Shown: in pieces, positions 1 through 9,597 of the stretch | Numbering within the stretch: position 1 is the first letter of the stretch | How the letters are laid out: the number at the start of each line of letters is the position of its first letter | NCBI RefSeq assembly: GCF_002093975.1 | Contig: NZ_KZ084328.1 | Coordinates: forward strand, 63,088-127,087 | Reading direction: 5' to 3' | Origin: Thermoactinospora rubra | GTDB lineage: Bacteria > Actinomycetota > Actinomycetes > Streptosporangiales > Streptosporangiaceae | Length of the DNA: 64,000 bases | Notes under the pieces: model-generated | What the model saw: the letters and a program-made list of their open reading frames with translations, nothing else | Told to the model about the DNA's origin: nothing | Databases searched by the model: none | Made by a program: the position numbers and the translations under genes

Positions 1-9
1 ATCCAACCA

Positions 10-1734
10 CTACGGGCGCTCGGTCTCCAGGCGCACGGTCTCCTCGGCGGTGATCCCGCCCAGCGTGCTGAGGGCCGGGTCCAGCGGGCGCAGGTAGGTC
101 TGCTGGACGCCGGGCACCCGGTCCTCCACGACGAAGGTGGCGCGGGTGTAGACCTCCGCGCCCGGCGTCTGCACCCGCGGCACCACCCTGAAGTCCGCGG
201 TCAGCAGGTCGCGCTCGATCCGGGTGAGCACGTAGCCGCGCTGGTTGTTGTAGAACCTCAGGTGCGGGTTGATCTTCAGGAACGGGTGCGTGGCCGGGTC
301 GGAGTCGCGCCCGTCGCCGCCGGTGCTGATGGAGGTCGTCACCAGCTCCGAGCCCACGGTGGGCCCGGTGGGGTCGTCGTAGTCGAGCTTGAGGTCGCCG
401 GCCCAGTGGGCGTGCACGTCGCCGGTCAGCACCACCGGGTTGCGCACGCCCGCGTCGATCCAGCCCTGCGTGATGCGCCGCCGCGATGCCACATAGCCGT
501 CCCAGGCGTCCTGGCTGGTGACCTTCTGCGGCCCGGCGTTGTTGTCGCGCTGGGCGAAGAAGACCTGCTGGCCGAGGATGTCCCAGCGGGCGCGGGAGTG
601 GCGGAAGCCGTCCAGCAGCCAGGCCTCCTGCTCGGCGCCGGTGATGGAGCGGGCCGGGTCGAGGCTGGCCGGGCAGTCCTTGTAGCCGTCGCCGCAGCCC
701 TGGTCGTCGCGGTACTGCCGGGTGTCGAGCATGTGGAAGGTGGCCAGCGCGCCCCACCGGATGCGCCGGTAGAGCTGCATGTCGATGCCCCGCGGGATGG
801 AGGTGCGGCGCAGCGGCATGTTCTCGTAGTAGGCGCGGAAGGCGGCCTCGCGCCGGGACAGGAAGTTCGGCTGCGGGATCTCCGGCTTCTCCGGCACCTC
901 GTCGGCCCAGTTGTTGTCCAGCTCGTGGTCGTCCCAGACCACCAGCCACGAGCAGGCGGCGTGGGCGGCCTGCAGGTCGGGGTCGGCCTTGTACTGGGCG
1001 TGGCGGCGGCGGTAGTCGGCCAGCGTCTCGGTCTCCGGCCCCTCGTGGTGGCGGATGTTGCCGCCGGGGATGGTGTAGGTGTTCCTGGCGTACTCGTACT
1101 GGTAGTCGCCGAGGTGGAGGACCAGGTCGGGGCGCTCCTCGGCCAGGCGGCGGTAGGCGGTGAAGTAGCCGTGCTCGTACTGGGCGCAGGAGACGAACGC
1201 CATCGCGAGCGGCCCGCCGTACGCCAGGGGGTGGGGGGCGGTCCTGGCCCGGCCGAGCGGGGAGAGGTAGGGGCCGACGCGGAAGCGGTACCAGTACTCC
1301 CGGTCCGAGCGCAGCGAGCCGACCTCCACGTGGACGCTGTGGCCCCACTCGGGGGCGGCCACGGCCACGCCGGCGCGGACGACGCGGCGGGCGTTCTCGT
1401 CGGCGTAGACCTGCCACAGCACCGGGAAGGGCCAGGGCGGCATGCCGCCCATCCCGTCCTCGGCCAGCGGGTCGACGGCAAGGCGGGTCCAGATGACGAA
1501 GCCCTCGTGGTCGGGGTCGCCGCTGGCCACGCCGAGCGTGAAGGGGTCGGCGCGCAGGCCGCGCGAGGCGAGCGACCCGGCGGTCTCGCCAGTGGGGTCG
1601 AGCTGGGGGTCGGGCTGGGGGTCGGGCTGGGGGTCGGCGTGCGCGGCGGCCGCGGGTAAGGCGGTGGCGACGCCCGCGGCCAGGCCGGTGGCGAGGCCTG
1701 TGACGAGGAAGGACCGGCGGTCGAGTCGGGACAT
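10..1734 (-). CDS. phoD: Secreted PhoD-family alkaline phosphatase/phosphodiesterase
   Basis: The 574-residue product begins with a Tat-type signal: twin arginine (DRRSFLVTG) followed by an Ala-rich hydrophobic stretch ending near residue 33, so export in folded form is expected. A short PDPQ repeat linker follows. An N-terminal beta-rich PhoD_N domain (about 60-170) precedes the metallophosphatase core, where the metal-binding motifs LHLGDYQYEY (about 210), VWDDHELDNNW (about 268) and LTGDVHAHW (about 437) are all present. PhoD enzymes hydrolyse phosphomono- and diesters, including teichoic acids, outside the cell and use Ca/Fe. The gene is monocistronic and lies downstream of pdxS on the same strand, separated by a strong terminator. 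No Pho box was recognised. Confidence 0.93.
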   Translation of the reverse strand: MSRLDRRSFLVTGLATGLAAGVATALPAAAAHADPQPDPQPDPQLDPTGETAGSLASRGLRADPFTLGVASGDPDHEGFVIWTRLAVDPLAEDGMGGMPPWPFPVLWQVYADENARRVVRAGVAVAAPEWGHSVHVEVGSLRSDREYWYRFRVGPYLSPLGRARTAPHPLAYGGPLAMAFVSCAQYEHGYFTAYRRLAEERPDLVLHLGDYQYEYARNTYTIPGGNIRHHEGPETETLADYRRRHAQYKADPDLQAAHAACSWLVVWDDHELDNNWADEVPEKPEIPQPNFLSRREAAFRAYYENMPLRRTSIPRGIDMQLYRRIRWGALATFHMLDTRQYRDDQGCGDGYKDCPASLDPARSITGAEQEAWLLDGFRHSRARWDILGQQVFFAQRDNNAGPQKVTSQDAWDGYVASRRRITQGWIDAGVRNPVVLTGDVHAHWAGDLKLDYDDPTGPTVGSELVTTSISTGGDGRDSDPATHPFLKINPHLRFYNNQRGYVLTRIERDLLTADFRVVPRVQTPGAEVYTRATFVVEDRVPGVQQTYLRPLDPALSTLGGITAEETVRLETERP

Positions 1735-1831
1735 GGGGCGCTCCCGGATGATCTAGAGGGACGCCCGTAGCCTTCCGGAACCCCCTGAATCCCCGGTGAA
1801 CACCACAAGACAGCTAGCTGCGAAATATCAC

Positions 1832-1868
1832 GAAAAAAATGAGAAAGGGGCGGCATAACGCCGCCCCT
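1832..1868 (-). terminator. Rho-independent terminator of pdxS
   Basis: A perfect 9-bp stem (AGGGGCGGC/GCCGCCCCT, 1846-1868) with a 5-base loop is followed on the minus strand by a T-rich tract (the A-run at 1833-1839 on the plus strand). It lies 14 bases past the pdxS stop, so it ends pdxS transcription before phoD. Confidence 0.85.
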
Positions 1869-1881
1869 GAAGAGGATCCCT

Positions 1882-2772
<891 letters not shown>

Positions 2773-2873
2773 GGTTGATACACCTCACGACGCTTTTCGG
2801 ATTGCGCACCCAGTGTAGGGACGCGCCAGTGGTACCCGTTAAGGGCCACTTTCGCTCCGCGGCACCAGACCAC

Positions 2874-3878
2874 TCAGGGAATGACGGGCTTCTTGCTCGC
2901 GAGCGCGATCCACACCTGGCCGGGGGCGAAGTTCATCGGCTCGCCCTCCGGAGTGGTGAACGTCGTGCCCCCTTCCTCCGATTCCCGCTCCCAGCGCGCC
3001 TTGAAGGCCATCCCGTCGCGCAGCACGATCGCCTCGCCCTTGCCCACGGTGTGGACCAGCGGCGTGTAGCTGTCGTTCTTGTCGTGGAACTGGGAGCGCA
3101 CGGTCTTGGTGTACTGCACGACGACGGTCGGCGCCGACAGCTGCCCGCCCTCGGCGGCCATGTCGCGCTTGCCGTCCTGCCAGATCAGCCACTGCTTCCT
3201 GGCCTGCGACCAGCGGAAGTCGAAGCGCGCCGCCGGCCACCTGACGGTGAAGGACTTGCGCGGCACGCCGCCCTGGGCCGGGGCCTCGCCGAAGGTGAAG
3301 CCGATGTCCTTGGCCTTGCTCGCCCTGGGCGCGCTCTGCAGGAGCTTCCTGGTGTGGGCGAACAGGTTGTAGGGCGCGTAGCGGCCCGGCTGGCGGAAGT
3401 AGGCGCCCGGCGCGCGGCTGTCGGAGACGTCGAACAGCGACGCCTTGGCGATGAACGGCAGCATCTTGGTCTGCGCCCCGGAGTAGGCGAAGGCCGGCTT
3501 GCCGAACATCGGGGTGATGTGCAGGTCGGAGATGCGGGCGCTGCGCACCGGGCCCACCTTGGGCGGCAGCTTGGAGGAGAAGATCGCCATCAGCCGCGTC
3601 AGGCCCGCCTCGACCTGCTCGATGTAGACGATGTCGGCGCTCTTCAGGCCCAGCTGCGGCTTGCCGGCCGCGGTGTTCTCGATCTTCACCGCCAGCACCG
3701 GCCTCAGCTTCCCGTCGTACGGCAGGCCGGTGAACGGGTGCGTGGCCGGCGGCGGCTGCGAGGCCGACGGGGAGGCGGTGGCCGCCTGCGGCGCGGACGC
3801 GGGCGGCTTGTCGTCGGAGCACGCCGCCACGGGCGCGAGGACGGCAAGCGCCGCCAGGATCGTCCGCACGGCTCGCAC
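2874..3878 (-). CDS. DUF3048 (YerB-like) lipoprotein
   Basis: This 334-residue exported lipoprotein has a short hydrophobic signal ending in a lipobox-like LAPVAAC (Cys about residue 20) and a Ser/Pro/Ala linker. The DUF3048 N-terminal domain begins at HPFTGLP and carries the typical VKIENTAAGKPQLGL, DIVYIEQVEAGLTRL and VGPVRSARISDL segments. The C-terminal DUF3048_C half contains FDFRWSQARKQWLIWQDGK. Its biochemical role is unknown; YerB-type proteins are extracellular and possibly cell-wall associated. The start is GTG with a strong GGAGGAG site about 8 bases upstream. It lies between pdxS and the PIM operon on the same strand. Confidence 0.88.
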   Translation of the reverse strand: MRAVRTILAALAVLAPVAACSDDKPPASAPQAATASPSASQPPPATHPFTGLPYDGKLRPVLAVKIENTAAGKPQLGLKSADIVYIEQVEAGLTRLMAIFSSKLPPKVGPVRSARISDLHITPMFGKPAFAYSGAQTKMLPFIAKASLFDVSDSRAPGAYFRQPGRYAPYNLFAHTRKLLQSAPRASKAKDIGFTFGEAPAQGGVPRKSFTVRWPAARFDFRWSQARKQWLIWQDGKRDMAAEGGQLSAPTVVVQYTKTVRSQFHDKNDSYTPLVHTVGKGEAIVLRDGMAFKARWERESEEGGTTFTTPEGEPMNFAPGQVWIALASKKPVIP

Positions 3879-3942
3879 TGGCTGACTCCTCCGCTCAACG
3901 CCAATAAAACGGCAGAAGCTTACCGGCGTTTGGCAAAAGGGG

Positions 3943-4485
3943 TTATTCCGTGGACATGTTCTCCGGCGGGAGGTCGTCGATCTCGAAGAACTCGGGGGTC
4001 TCGGTGTGCCCGGCCAGCCGCAGGGTCCTGGCCAGCCACCGGCGCTGGGCCGCCCGCGTCACCGCCACGGCGTTGTTGTAGAAGCGCCGCGAGTAGACGA
4101 CCTTGGCCACCGCCGCGTCCAGCTCCTGCAGCAGGTCGCCGCCGCCGGGCGACTCGGCGAGCTTCTCGCGGAAGCGCTCCTGGTCGGCCGCCGCGCGCAG
4201 GGCCTTGGACAGGTTGCTCTCGGCGTGCTCGCGCTCCTCCGGCCCCGCCGTACGGGCCTCGTGGGCGGCGGCGGCCAGCACCAGCGAGGTGGCCGGGTCC
4301 AGCAGCCGCGAGCCGGCCAGCTCCAGCACCACGGCCCTGCGGCGGGTCAGCGCCGCGTCCAGCGCCTCGCGGGCCAGCTCCAGGCGGATGTGCAGGCGGT
4401 CCAGCCGCCCGGCCCGCCAGGAGATGTAGACGGCGGTGAGCACCACGAGGATGCCCACCAGCAGCAGGACGATGCCCTCACTCAC
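3943..4485 (-). CDS. LemA-like single-pass membrane protein
   Basis: The 180-residue protein has one N-terminal transmembrane helix (about residues 4-24), followed by helical, charged sequence with coiled-coil character. The segment YSRRFYNNAV (about 130) is the characteristic LemA-family motif, although overall resemblance to LemA is only partial. The GTG start has a GGAGG site 5 bases upstream. The gene sits just downstream of pimA, in the slot occupied by small uncharacterised genes in the mycobacterial PIM locus, so a membrane or envelope role is inferred. No catalytic motif is visible. Confidence 0.7.
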   Translation of the reverse strand: MSEGIVLLLVGILVVLTAVYISWRAGRLDRLHIRLELAREALDAALTRRRAVVLELAGSRLLDPATSLVLAAAAHEARTAGPEEREHAESNLSKALRAAADQERFREKLAESPGGGDLLQELDAAVAKVVYSRRFYNNAVAVTRAAQRRWLARTLRLAGHTETPEFFEIDDLPPENMSTE

Positions 4486-4549
4486 AGGCCCTCCTTCGTC
4501 GGACCTGTGAGTAGACTGCTGTGCTCACTGGTGCCCTCGACAAGCTCGG

Positions 4550-5653
4550 TCACAAGTCCTCCACCACGCGGCCGGTCCCGCCGGCGGTGACCGTCTCGTA
4601 GACCCGCACCACGTCACGCGCGACCGTGGACCAGTCGTACTTGCGCACCGCCACGCGCGCCTCGGCGGCCAGCTTGGCGCGCCGCTCCGGGTCGGCCAGC
4701 AGCGCCCTGGCCTCCTCGGCCAGGGAGGCGGGGTCGCCGTTGCGGAACAGCGCGCCGGCCTGCCCCTCCCCCAGCACCTTGCGGAAGGCCGGGATGTCGC
4801 TGGCCAGCACGGTCGCCCCGGACGCCATCGCCTCGGCCAGCACGATGCCGAAGCTCTCCCCGCCCGTGTTGGGCGCGCAGAAGACGTCGACGGAGTGGTA
4901 GGCGCGGATCTTGTCCTCCTCGCTGACCATGCCCAGCAGCGTCACCCGGTCGCGCACGTTCCTGGGCACCTTGACCTCGCCGGGGCCGGCCACGAGCAGC
5001 CGGGCGCCGGGGATGTCGGCCAGCGCCTCCAGCAGGATCGGCAGGCCCTTGCGCGGCTCGTCCACCCGGCCCAGGAAGCCGATCGTGGCCCCGTCGGGCC
5101 CCCACCCGGGCAGCGGCTCGGCCTCGGCGTAGCGGCTGACGGTCACGCCGTTGGGGATCAGCACCGCGTCGCCGCCGAACTGCTCCACCAGGCTCTTGCG
5201 CGCGGCGTCGGAGACCGCGATGCGCCCGTGCAGCTTCTCCAGCGCGCTGTGCAGCAGCGGCTCGGCGATCGCGATGGCACGCGAGCGGCTGAAGGATGCG
5301 TGGAAGGTCGCCACGATCGGGCCCTTGGCCGCCCAGCAGGCCAGCACGCCCAGGCTCGGGATCAGCGGCTCGTGGATGTGGAGCACGTCGAAGCCGCCGT
5401 CCTGGATCCAGCGCCGCACCCGCGCCGCCGACAGGAACCCGAACGACAGCCGCGCCACCGACCCGTTGTACGGCACCGGCACCGCCCGGCCCGCGCCGGT
5501 CACGTACGGCGGCAGCTCTCCGTCGTCGGCCGCCGGGGCGATCACCGACACCTCGTGGCCCTGCGCCATGAGGGCCTGGGCCAGGTCGTCGATGTGCTGC
5601 TTGACGCCGCCGGGCATGTCCCACGAGTAGGGGCACACGATGCCGACCCTCAT
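4550..5653 (-). CDS. pimA: Phosphatidylinositol alpha-mannosyltransferase PimA (GT4)
   Basis: The 367-residue GT-B glycosyltransferase of family GT4 begins with MRVGIVCPYSWDMPGGVKQH, the PimA-type donor/acceptor loop start. The nucleotide-sugar site shows EPRKGLPILLEAL and the E-x7-E motif GGESFGIVLAEAMASG (about 265-280). PimA transfers the first mannose from GDP-Man to phosphatidylinositol on the inner face of the membrane, beginning PIM synthesis. It lies 7 bases downstream of patA and is preceded by pgsA, giving the complete early PIM operon. Confidence 0.93.
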   Translation of the reverse strand: MRVGIVCPYSWDMPGGVKQHIDDLAQALMAQGHEVSVIAPAADDGELPPYVTGAGRAVPVPYNGSVARLSFGFLSAARVRRWIQDGGFDVLHIHEPLIPSLGVLACWAAKGPIVATFHASFSRSRAIAIAEPLLHSALEKLHGRIAVSDAARKSLVEQFGGDAVLIPNGVTVSRYAEAEPLPGWGPDGATIGFLGRVDEPRKGLPILLEALADIPGARLLVAGPGEVKVPRNVRDRVTLLGMVSEEDKIRAYHSVDVFCAPNTGGESFGIVLAEAMASGATVLASDIPAFRKVLGEGQAGALFRNGDPASLAEEARALLADPERRAKLAAEARVAVRKYDWSTVARDVVRVYETVTAGGTGRVVEDL

Positions 5654-5660
5654 GCGACCC

Positions 5661-6560
5661 TCACCGCGGATCCAGGTCGTCGAGCCACAGGCGCTGGAGC
5701 ATGTGCCAGTCCTCCGGGTGCTCGGCGATGCCCTTTTCGAAGAACTCCGTCAGCCGCTGCGCCATGGCGGCGACCTTCTCCTGGCGGGTGCCCTCGCGCG
5801 GGACCGGGACCTCCTCGTGGATGCGGATGGCCCAGTCGGGGCCCTCGAACCAGATGACCGCGGGCAGCAGCGCCGCGCCGGTCTGCACGGCCAGCAGCGC
5901 CGGCCCCGCGGGCACCTTGGTGGTGGCGCCGAAGAACTCCACCTCGATGCCGTGGCGGGTGAGGTCGCGCTCGGCCGGCAGGCACACCACGCCGCCCCGC
6001 CGCAGCCGGGAGGCCAGCACGGCCACCGTGTGGCCGGGCCCGCCCGTCAGCGGCAGCACCTCCATGCCCAGGCCCTCGCGGAAGGCGGTGTAGCGGCGGA
6101 ACAGCGACTCGGGCCTGAGCCGCTCGGCCACGGTGGTGAAGCGCTGGCCCCGGCCCGCCAGCCACGCCCCCGCCTGGTCCCAGTTGCCCATGTGCGGCAG
6201 CGCCAGCACCACCCCGCGGCCGGACTCCAGCGTCTTCCAGATGTTCTCGTCGCCGGTGACGTGGGTGCGCCGCTCGATCTCCTCGGCGCTCATCTTCGGC
6301 AGGCGGAAGACCTCGTGGAAGTAGCGGAAGTACGAGCGCATGCCGCGGCGGGACAGCTCGCGCAGCTCCTCGTCCTTCAGGCCGGTGACCCGGGACAGGT
6401 TGCGCTCCAGGCGCCGCACCGCCGGGCCGCGGCCGCGCCAGACCCGGTCGGCCATCCGCTCGAACGCCTTGGCGGTGAGCCGTTCCGGCAGCAGGGGGAC
6501 CAGCTTCCAGCCCGCCGCGAACCCCGCGGCGACCGCGCGATCCATCATCGAGACGCTCAT
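5661..6560 (-). CDS. patA: PatA-like phosphatidylinositol mannoside acyltransferase
   Basis: The 299-residue protein of the lysophospholipid acyltransferase (HtrB/LpxL) family has the H-x4-D catalytic motif in ALPHMGNWD (about residues 117-125). In the PIM pathway this enzyme acylates the mannose of PIM1/PIM2. The start is ATG at 6560, which overlaps the pgsA stop by one base (TGATG), so the two are translationally coupled. An open frame extends far upstream of this ATG but has no coding character there. The pgsA-patA-pimA context supports PatA over a lauroyl transferase. Confidence 0.92.
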   Translation of the reverse strand: MSVSMMDRAVAAGFAAGWKLVPLLPERLTAKAFERMADRVWRGRGPAVRRLERNLSRVTGLKDEELRELSRRGMRSYFRYFHEVFRLPKMSAEEIERRTHVTGDENIWKTLESGRGVVLALPHMGNWDQAGAWLAGRGQRFTTVAERLRPESLFRRYTAFREGLGMEVLPLTGGPGHTVAVLASRLRRGGVVCLPAERDLTRHGIEVEFFGATTKVPAGPALLAVQTGAALLPAVIWFEGPDWAIRIHEEVPVPREGTRQEKVAAMAQRLTEFFEKGIAEHPEDWHMLQRLWLDDLDPR

Positions 6561-7180
6561 CACTCTCCAGTCTGCCGACGAACGTGGAGGATGCGCTGCA
6601 CCACCGTCACGGCGCTCGCCACGGCCAGCAGCCACATGCCCGCGGGCAGGATGTACGGCACGCCGAGCCCGGACAGGCCCGCCGCGACCAGGCTGACCAG
6701 CAGCCGCTCCGGGCGCTCGGCCAGCCCCACGTCGCAGGTCAGCCCCAGCCCCTCGGCGCGCGCCTTGACATACGACACCAGCGCCCCGGCCACCAGGCAG
6801 AACAGCGTCACGGCCACCATGAGCAGGTCGCCGTCCAGCGCGAAGTAGACGATCAGCCCCGAGAAGATCGCCGCGTCGGCCACCCGGTCGAGCGTGGAGT
6901 CCAGGAACGCGCCCCACGTGCTGCCGCCGCCCCCGCCGAGCCGGGCCACCACGCCGTCGAGCAGGTCGAACAGCACGAACACCGCGATGGTGAAGGCGCC
7001 CCACCACAGCTGGCCCAGGGGGAACAGCACCAGGGCGGCGGCGACCGTGCCGAGGGTGCCGATCGCCGTGACGGTGTTCGGACCGATCCCCCGGTTCACC
7101 AGAGCCCTGCCCAGGGGGGTGAGGATCCGGGTCATGGCCGGGCGCAGGAGTTTCAGCATCGCGCTCCGATCGTAGGCCAT
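6560..7180 (-). CDS. pgsA: Phosphatidylinositol phosphate synthase (CDP-alcohol phosphatidyltransferase)
   Basis: This 206-residue multi-spanning membrane enzyme carries the full CDP-alcohol phosphotransferase signature D-x2-D-G-x2-A-R-x8-G-x3-D-x3-D (DLLDGVVAR ... GAFLDSTLD, about residues 70-100). In actinobacteria it makes phosphatidylinositol phosphate from CDP-diacylglycerol and inositol phosphate, feeding PIM synthesis. Two starts are possible: ATG at 7180 with a weak site, or ATG at 7159 (MLKLL) with CGGAG upstream. The latter would shorten the protein by 7 residues. The last base overlaps the patA start. Confidence 0.92.
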   Translation of the reverse strand: MAYDRSAMLKLLRPAMTRILTPLGRALVNRGIGPNTVTAIGTLGTVAAALVLFPLGQLWWGAFTIAVFVLFDLLDGVVARLGGGGGSTWGAFLDSTLDRVADAAIFSGLIVYFALDGDLLMVAVTLFCLVAGALVSYVKARAEGLGLTCDVGLAERPERLLVSLVAAGLSGLGVPYILPAGMWLLAVASAVTVVQRILHVRRQTGE

Positions 7181-7332
7181 TTTCTTTGGCGCTCACCTCT
7201 TGTGAGATCCGCCACACGGGTATTTGGTGAACACACCGCGTCCTTGCGGTTACCAAGCAGCCGGTGCGGGCGCGGCGTTGGAGCCGAACCGACGAAGACG
7301 CGGGCCCTTCGGGCCCAGGGAAGCGAGGCAAC

Positions 7333-9468
7333 GTGGCCGAGAAGAACCCCGTGGGAGCCGCCGGCAGGGCACCGACGGCCGACAGGGCGGATGGAATACG
7401 CAATGTCGTCCTTGTCGGCCACTCGGGAGCGGGCAAGACGACCCTCGTGGAGCACCTGCTCACGGCGACCGGCACCATCCAGCGCGCGGGCCGCGTGGAG
7501 GACGGCACCACCGTCAGCGACTTCGACGAGGTGGAGGTGCGCCAGCAGCGGTCGGTGAACCTGGCGCTGGCCCCCCTCGTCCACAACGGCATCAAGATCA
7601 ACCTGCTGGACACGCCCGGCTACGCCGACTTCGTCGGCGACCTGCGCGCGGGCCTGCGCGCGGCCGACGCGGCGCTGTTCGTGGTGTCGGCCTGCGAGGG
7701 CATCGACGGGCTGACCCAGATGCTGTGGGAGGAGTGCGCCCAGGTCGGGATGCCCAGGGCGGTCGTCATCACCAAGCTGGACCACCAGCGCGCCAACTTC
7801 TCCGAGGTGCTGGCCACCTGCCAGGACATCTTCGGCGACGGCGTGGCGCCGCTGTACCTGCCGGTCAGCGAGTCCGGGCAGGTCAAGGGACTCATCGGGC
7901 TGCTGTCGCAGAAGTTCTTCGACTACAGCGGCGGCACCCGCCAGGAGAGGGAGCCCGAGCCCGCCTACCGGGCGCAGATCGACGAGCACCGCGGCGTGCT
8001 GATCGAGGGGATCATCCAGGAGAGCGAAGACGAGTCCCTCATGGACCGCTACCTGAGCGGCGAGGAGATCGACACCAAGGTCCTCATCGAGGACCTGGAG
8101 AAGGCGGTGGCGCGCGGCAACTTCTACCCCGTGCTGTGCAGCGGCACGGGCGTGGGCGCCGCCGAGATCCTCGAGATCGTCACCCAGGGCTTCCCGTCGC
8201 CGCTGGAGCACCCGCTGCCCGAGATCACCACCATCGACGGCAAGCCGGTCCAGGACATCGCCTGCGACCCCGAGGGCCCGCTCGTGGCCGAGGTCGTCAA
8301 GACCACCAGCGACCCCTACGTGGGCCGCATCAGCCTGGTGCGCGTCTTCTCCGGCACGCTGCGGCCCGACATGACCGTCCACGTCTCCGGGCACGGCCTG
8401 GCCGAGCGCGGCCACGAGGACCACGACGTCGACGAGCGCGTCGGCACGCTGTCCAGCCCGCTGGGCAAGCAGCAGCGCACGGTGCCCAAGGCCATCGCCG
8501 GCGACATCGTGGCGGTGGCCAAGCTGGCGCGGGCCGAGACCGGCGACACGCTGTCGGCCGTGGACCGGCCGCTGCTGATGACCGCCTGGTCGATGCCCGA
8601 CCCGCTGCTGCCGGTGGCCATCAGGGCCAAGTCCAAGGCCGATGAGGACAAGCTGTCCCAGGCGCTGTCCCGCCTGGTCGCCGAGGACCCGACGCTGCGC
8701 CTGGAGCACAACGCCGAGACCCGGCAGCTGGTGCTGTGGTGCATGGGCGAGGCCCACACCGACGTCCTGCTGGACCGGCTGGCCAAGCGGCACGGGGTGG
8801 AGGTCGAGCGGGTGGACCTGCGGGTGCCACTGCGGGAGACCTTCGGCGGCAAGGCCCAGGCGATGGGGCGCAACGTCAAGCAGACCGGCGGCCACGGCCA
8901 GTACGCCATCTGCCACATCGAGGTCGAGCCCCTGCCGTCCGGCGGGGGTTTCGAGTTCGTCGACAAGATCGTCGGCGGCGTGGTCCCGCGGCAGTTCATC
9001 CCGTCGGTGGAGAAGGGCGTCCGGCAGCAGATGGAGCGCGGCGTGGCCTACGGCTACCCGATGGTCGACATCCGCGTCACGCTCTACGACGGCAAGGCCC
9101 ACTCGGTGGACTCCTCCGACATGGCCTTCCAGATCGCGGGGCAGCTGGCGCTGAAGGAGGCCGCCGCCAAGGTGCCCGTGCTGCTGCTGGAGCCGGTCGA
9201 CGAGCTGTCGGTGCTGGTGTCGGACGAGTACGTCGGCTCGGTGATGTCCGACCTGTCCTCGCGGCGCGGCCGGGTGCTCGGCACCGAGGCGGTGGGCCGC
9301 GGCAGGACCCTGGTGAAGGCGGAGGTCCCCCAGCTGGAGATCACGCGCTACGCGATCGACCTGCGGTCGATGTCGCACGGCACCGGCACGTTCACGCGCT
9401 CCTTCCTGCGCTACGAGCCGCTGCCGTCGCACCTGACCGACAAGGTCGCCGCCGCGTCGGCCGAGTGA
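7333..9468 (+). CDS. fusA2: Elongation factor G-like protein (EF-G2)
   Basis: This 711-residue translational GTPase has G1 GHSGAGKT, G3 DTPGYADF and G4 TKLD, followed by domains II-V (the FGGKAQ ... FVDKIVGGVVP segment of domain IV). It is the divergent EF-G2 type common as a second copy in actinobacteria, not the canonical rpsL-fusA-tuf EF-G. Its role in translation is unsettled. The start is GTG at 7333, with a purine-rich GAAGCGAGG site upstream. An in-frame GTG at 7264 would add 23 unlikely residues. It is transcribed away from pgsA. Confidence 0.92.
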   Translation: MAEKNPVGAAGRAPTADRADGIRNVVLVGHSGAGKTTLVEHLLTATGTIQRAGRVEDGTTVSDFDEVEVRQQRSVNLALAPLVHNGIKINLLDTPGYADFVGDLRAGLRAADAALFVVSACEGIDGLTQMLWEECAQVGMPRAVVITKLDHQRANFSEVLATCQDIFGDGVAPLYLPVSESGQVKGLIGLLSQKFFDYSGGTRQEREPEPAYRAQIDEHRGVLIEGIIQESEDESLMDRYLSGEEIDTKVLIEDLEKAVARGNFYPVLCSGTGVGAAEILEIVTQGFPSPLEHPLPEITTIDGKPVQDIACDPEGPLVAEVVKTTSDPYVGRISLVRVFSGTLRPDMTVHVSGHGLAERGHEDHDVDERVGTLSSPLGKQQRTVPKAIAGDIVAVAKLARAETGDTLSAVDRPLLMTAWSMPDPLLPVAIRAKSKADEDKLSQALSRLVAEDPTLRLEHNAETRQLVLWCMGEAHTDVLLDRLAKRHGVEVERVDLRVPLRETFGGKAQAMGRNVKQTGGHGQYAICHIEVEPLPSGGGFEFVDKIVGGVVPRQFIPSVEKGVRQQMERGVAYGYPMVDIRVTLYDGKAHSVDSSDMAFQIAGQLALKEAAAKVPVLLLEPVDELSVLVSDEYVGSVMSDLSSRRGRVLGTEAVGRGRTLVKAEVPQLEITRYAIDLRSMSHGTGTFTRSFLRYEPLPSHLTDKVAAASAE

Positions 9469-9478
9469 CGGGAGGTAC

Positions 9479-9508
9479 GGCGGGGCGCAACGCGAGGAAC
9501 GCCCCGCC
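9479..9508 (+). terminator. Hairpin terminator after EF-G2
   Basis: A 9-bp perfect stem, GGCGGGGCG/CGCCCCGCC, begins 10 bases after the EF-G2 stop. There is no long T-run, as is common in high-GC actinobacterial terminators. Confidence 0.6.
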
Positions 9509-9597
9509 CCATCCTCCACTCATGTCACAGTAATATCACAAAATGATTTCGGTTTTCTGGCCAAAGCATCCCTGAGGCGATGCCACACTGGGGAACC

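Noticed and set aside
7153..9519. 788-codon minus-strand open frame
   Set aside because: Antisense shadow of EF-G2; no recognisable protein sequence.
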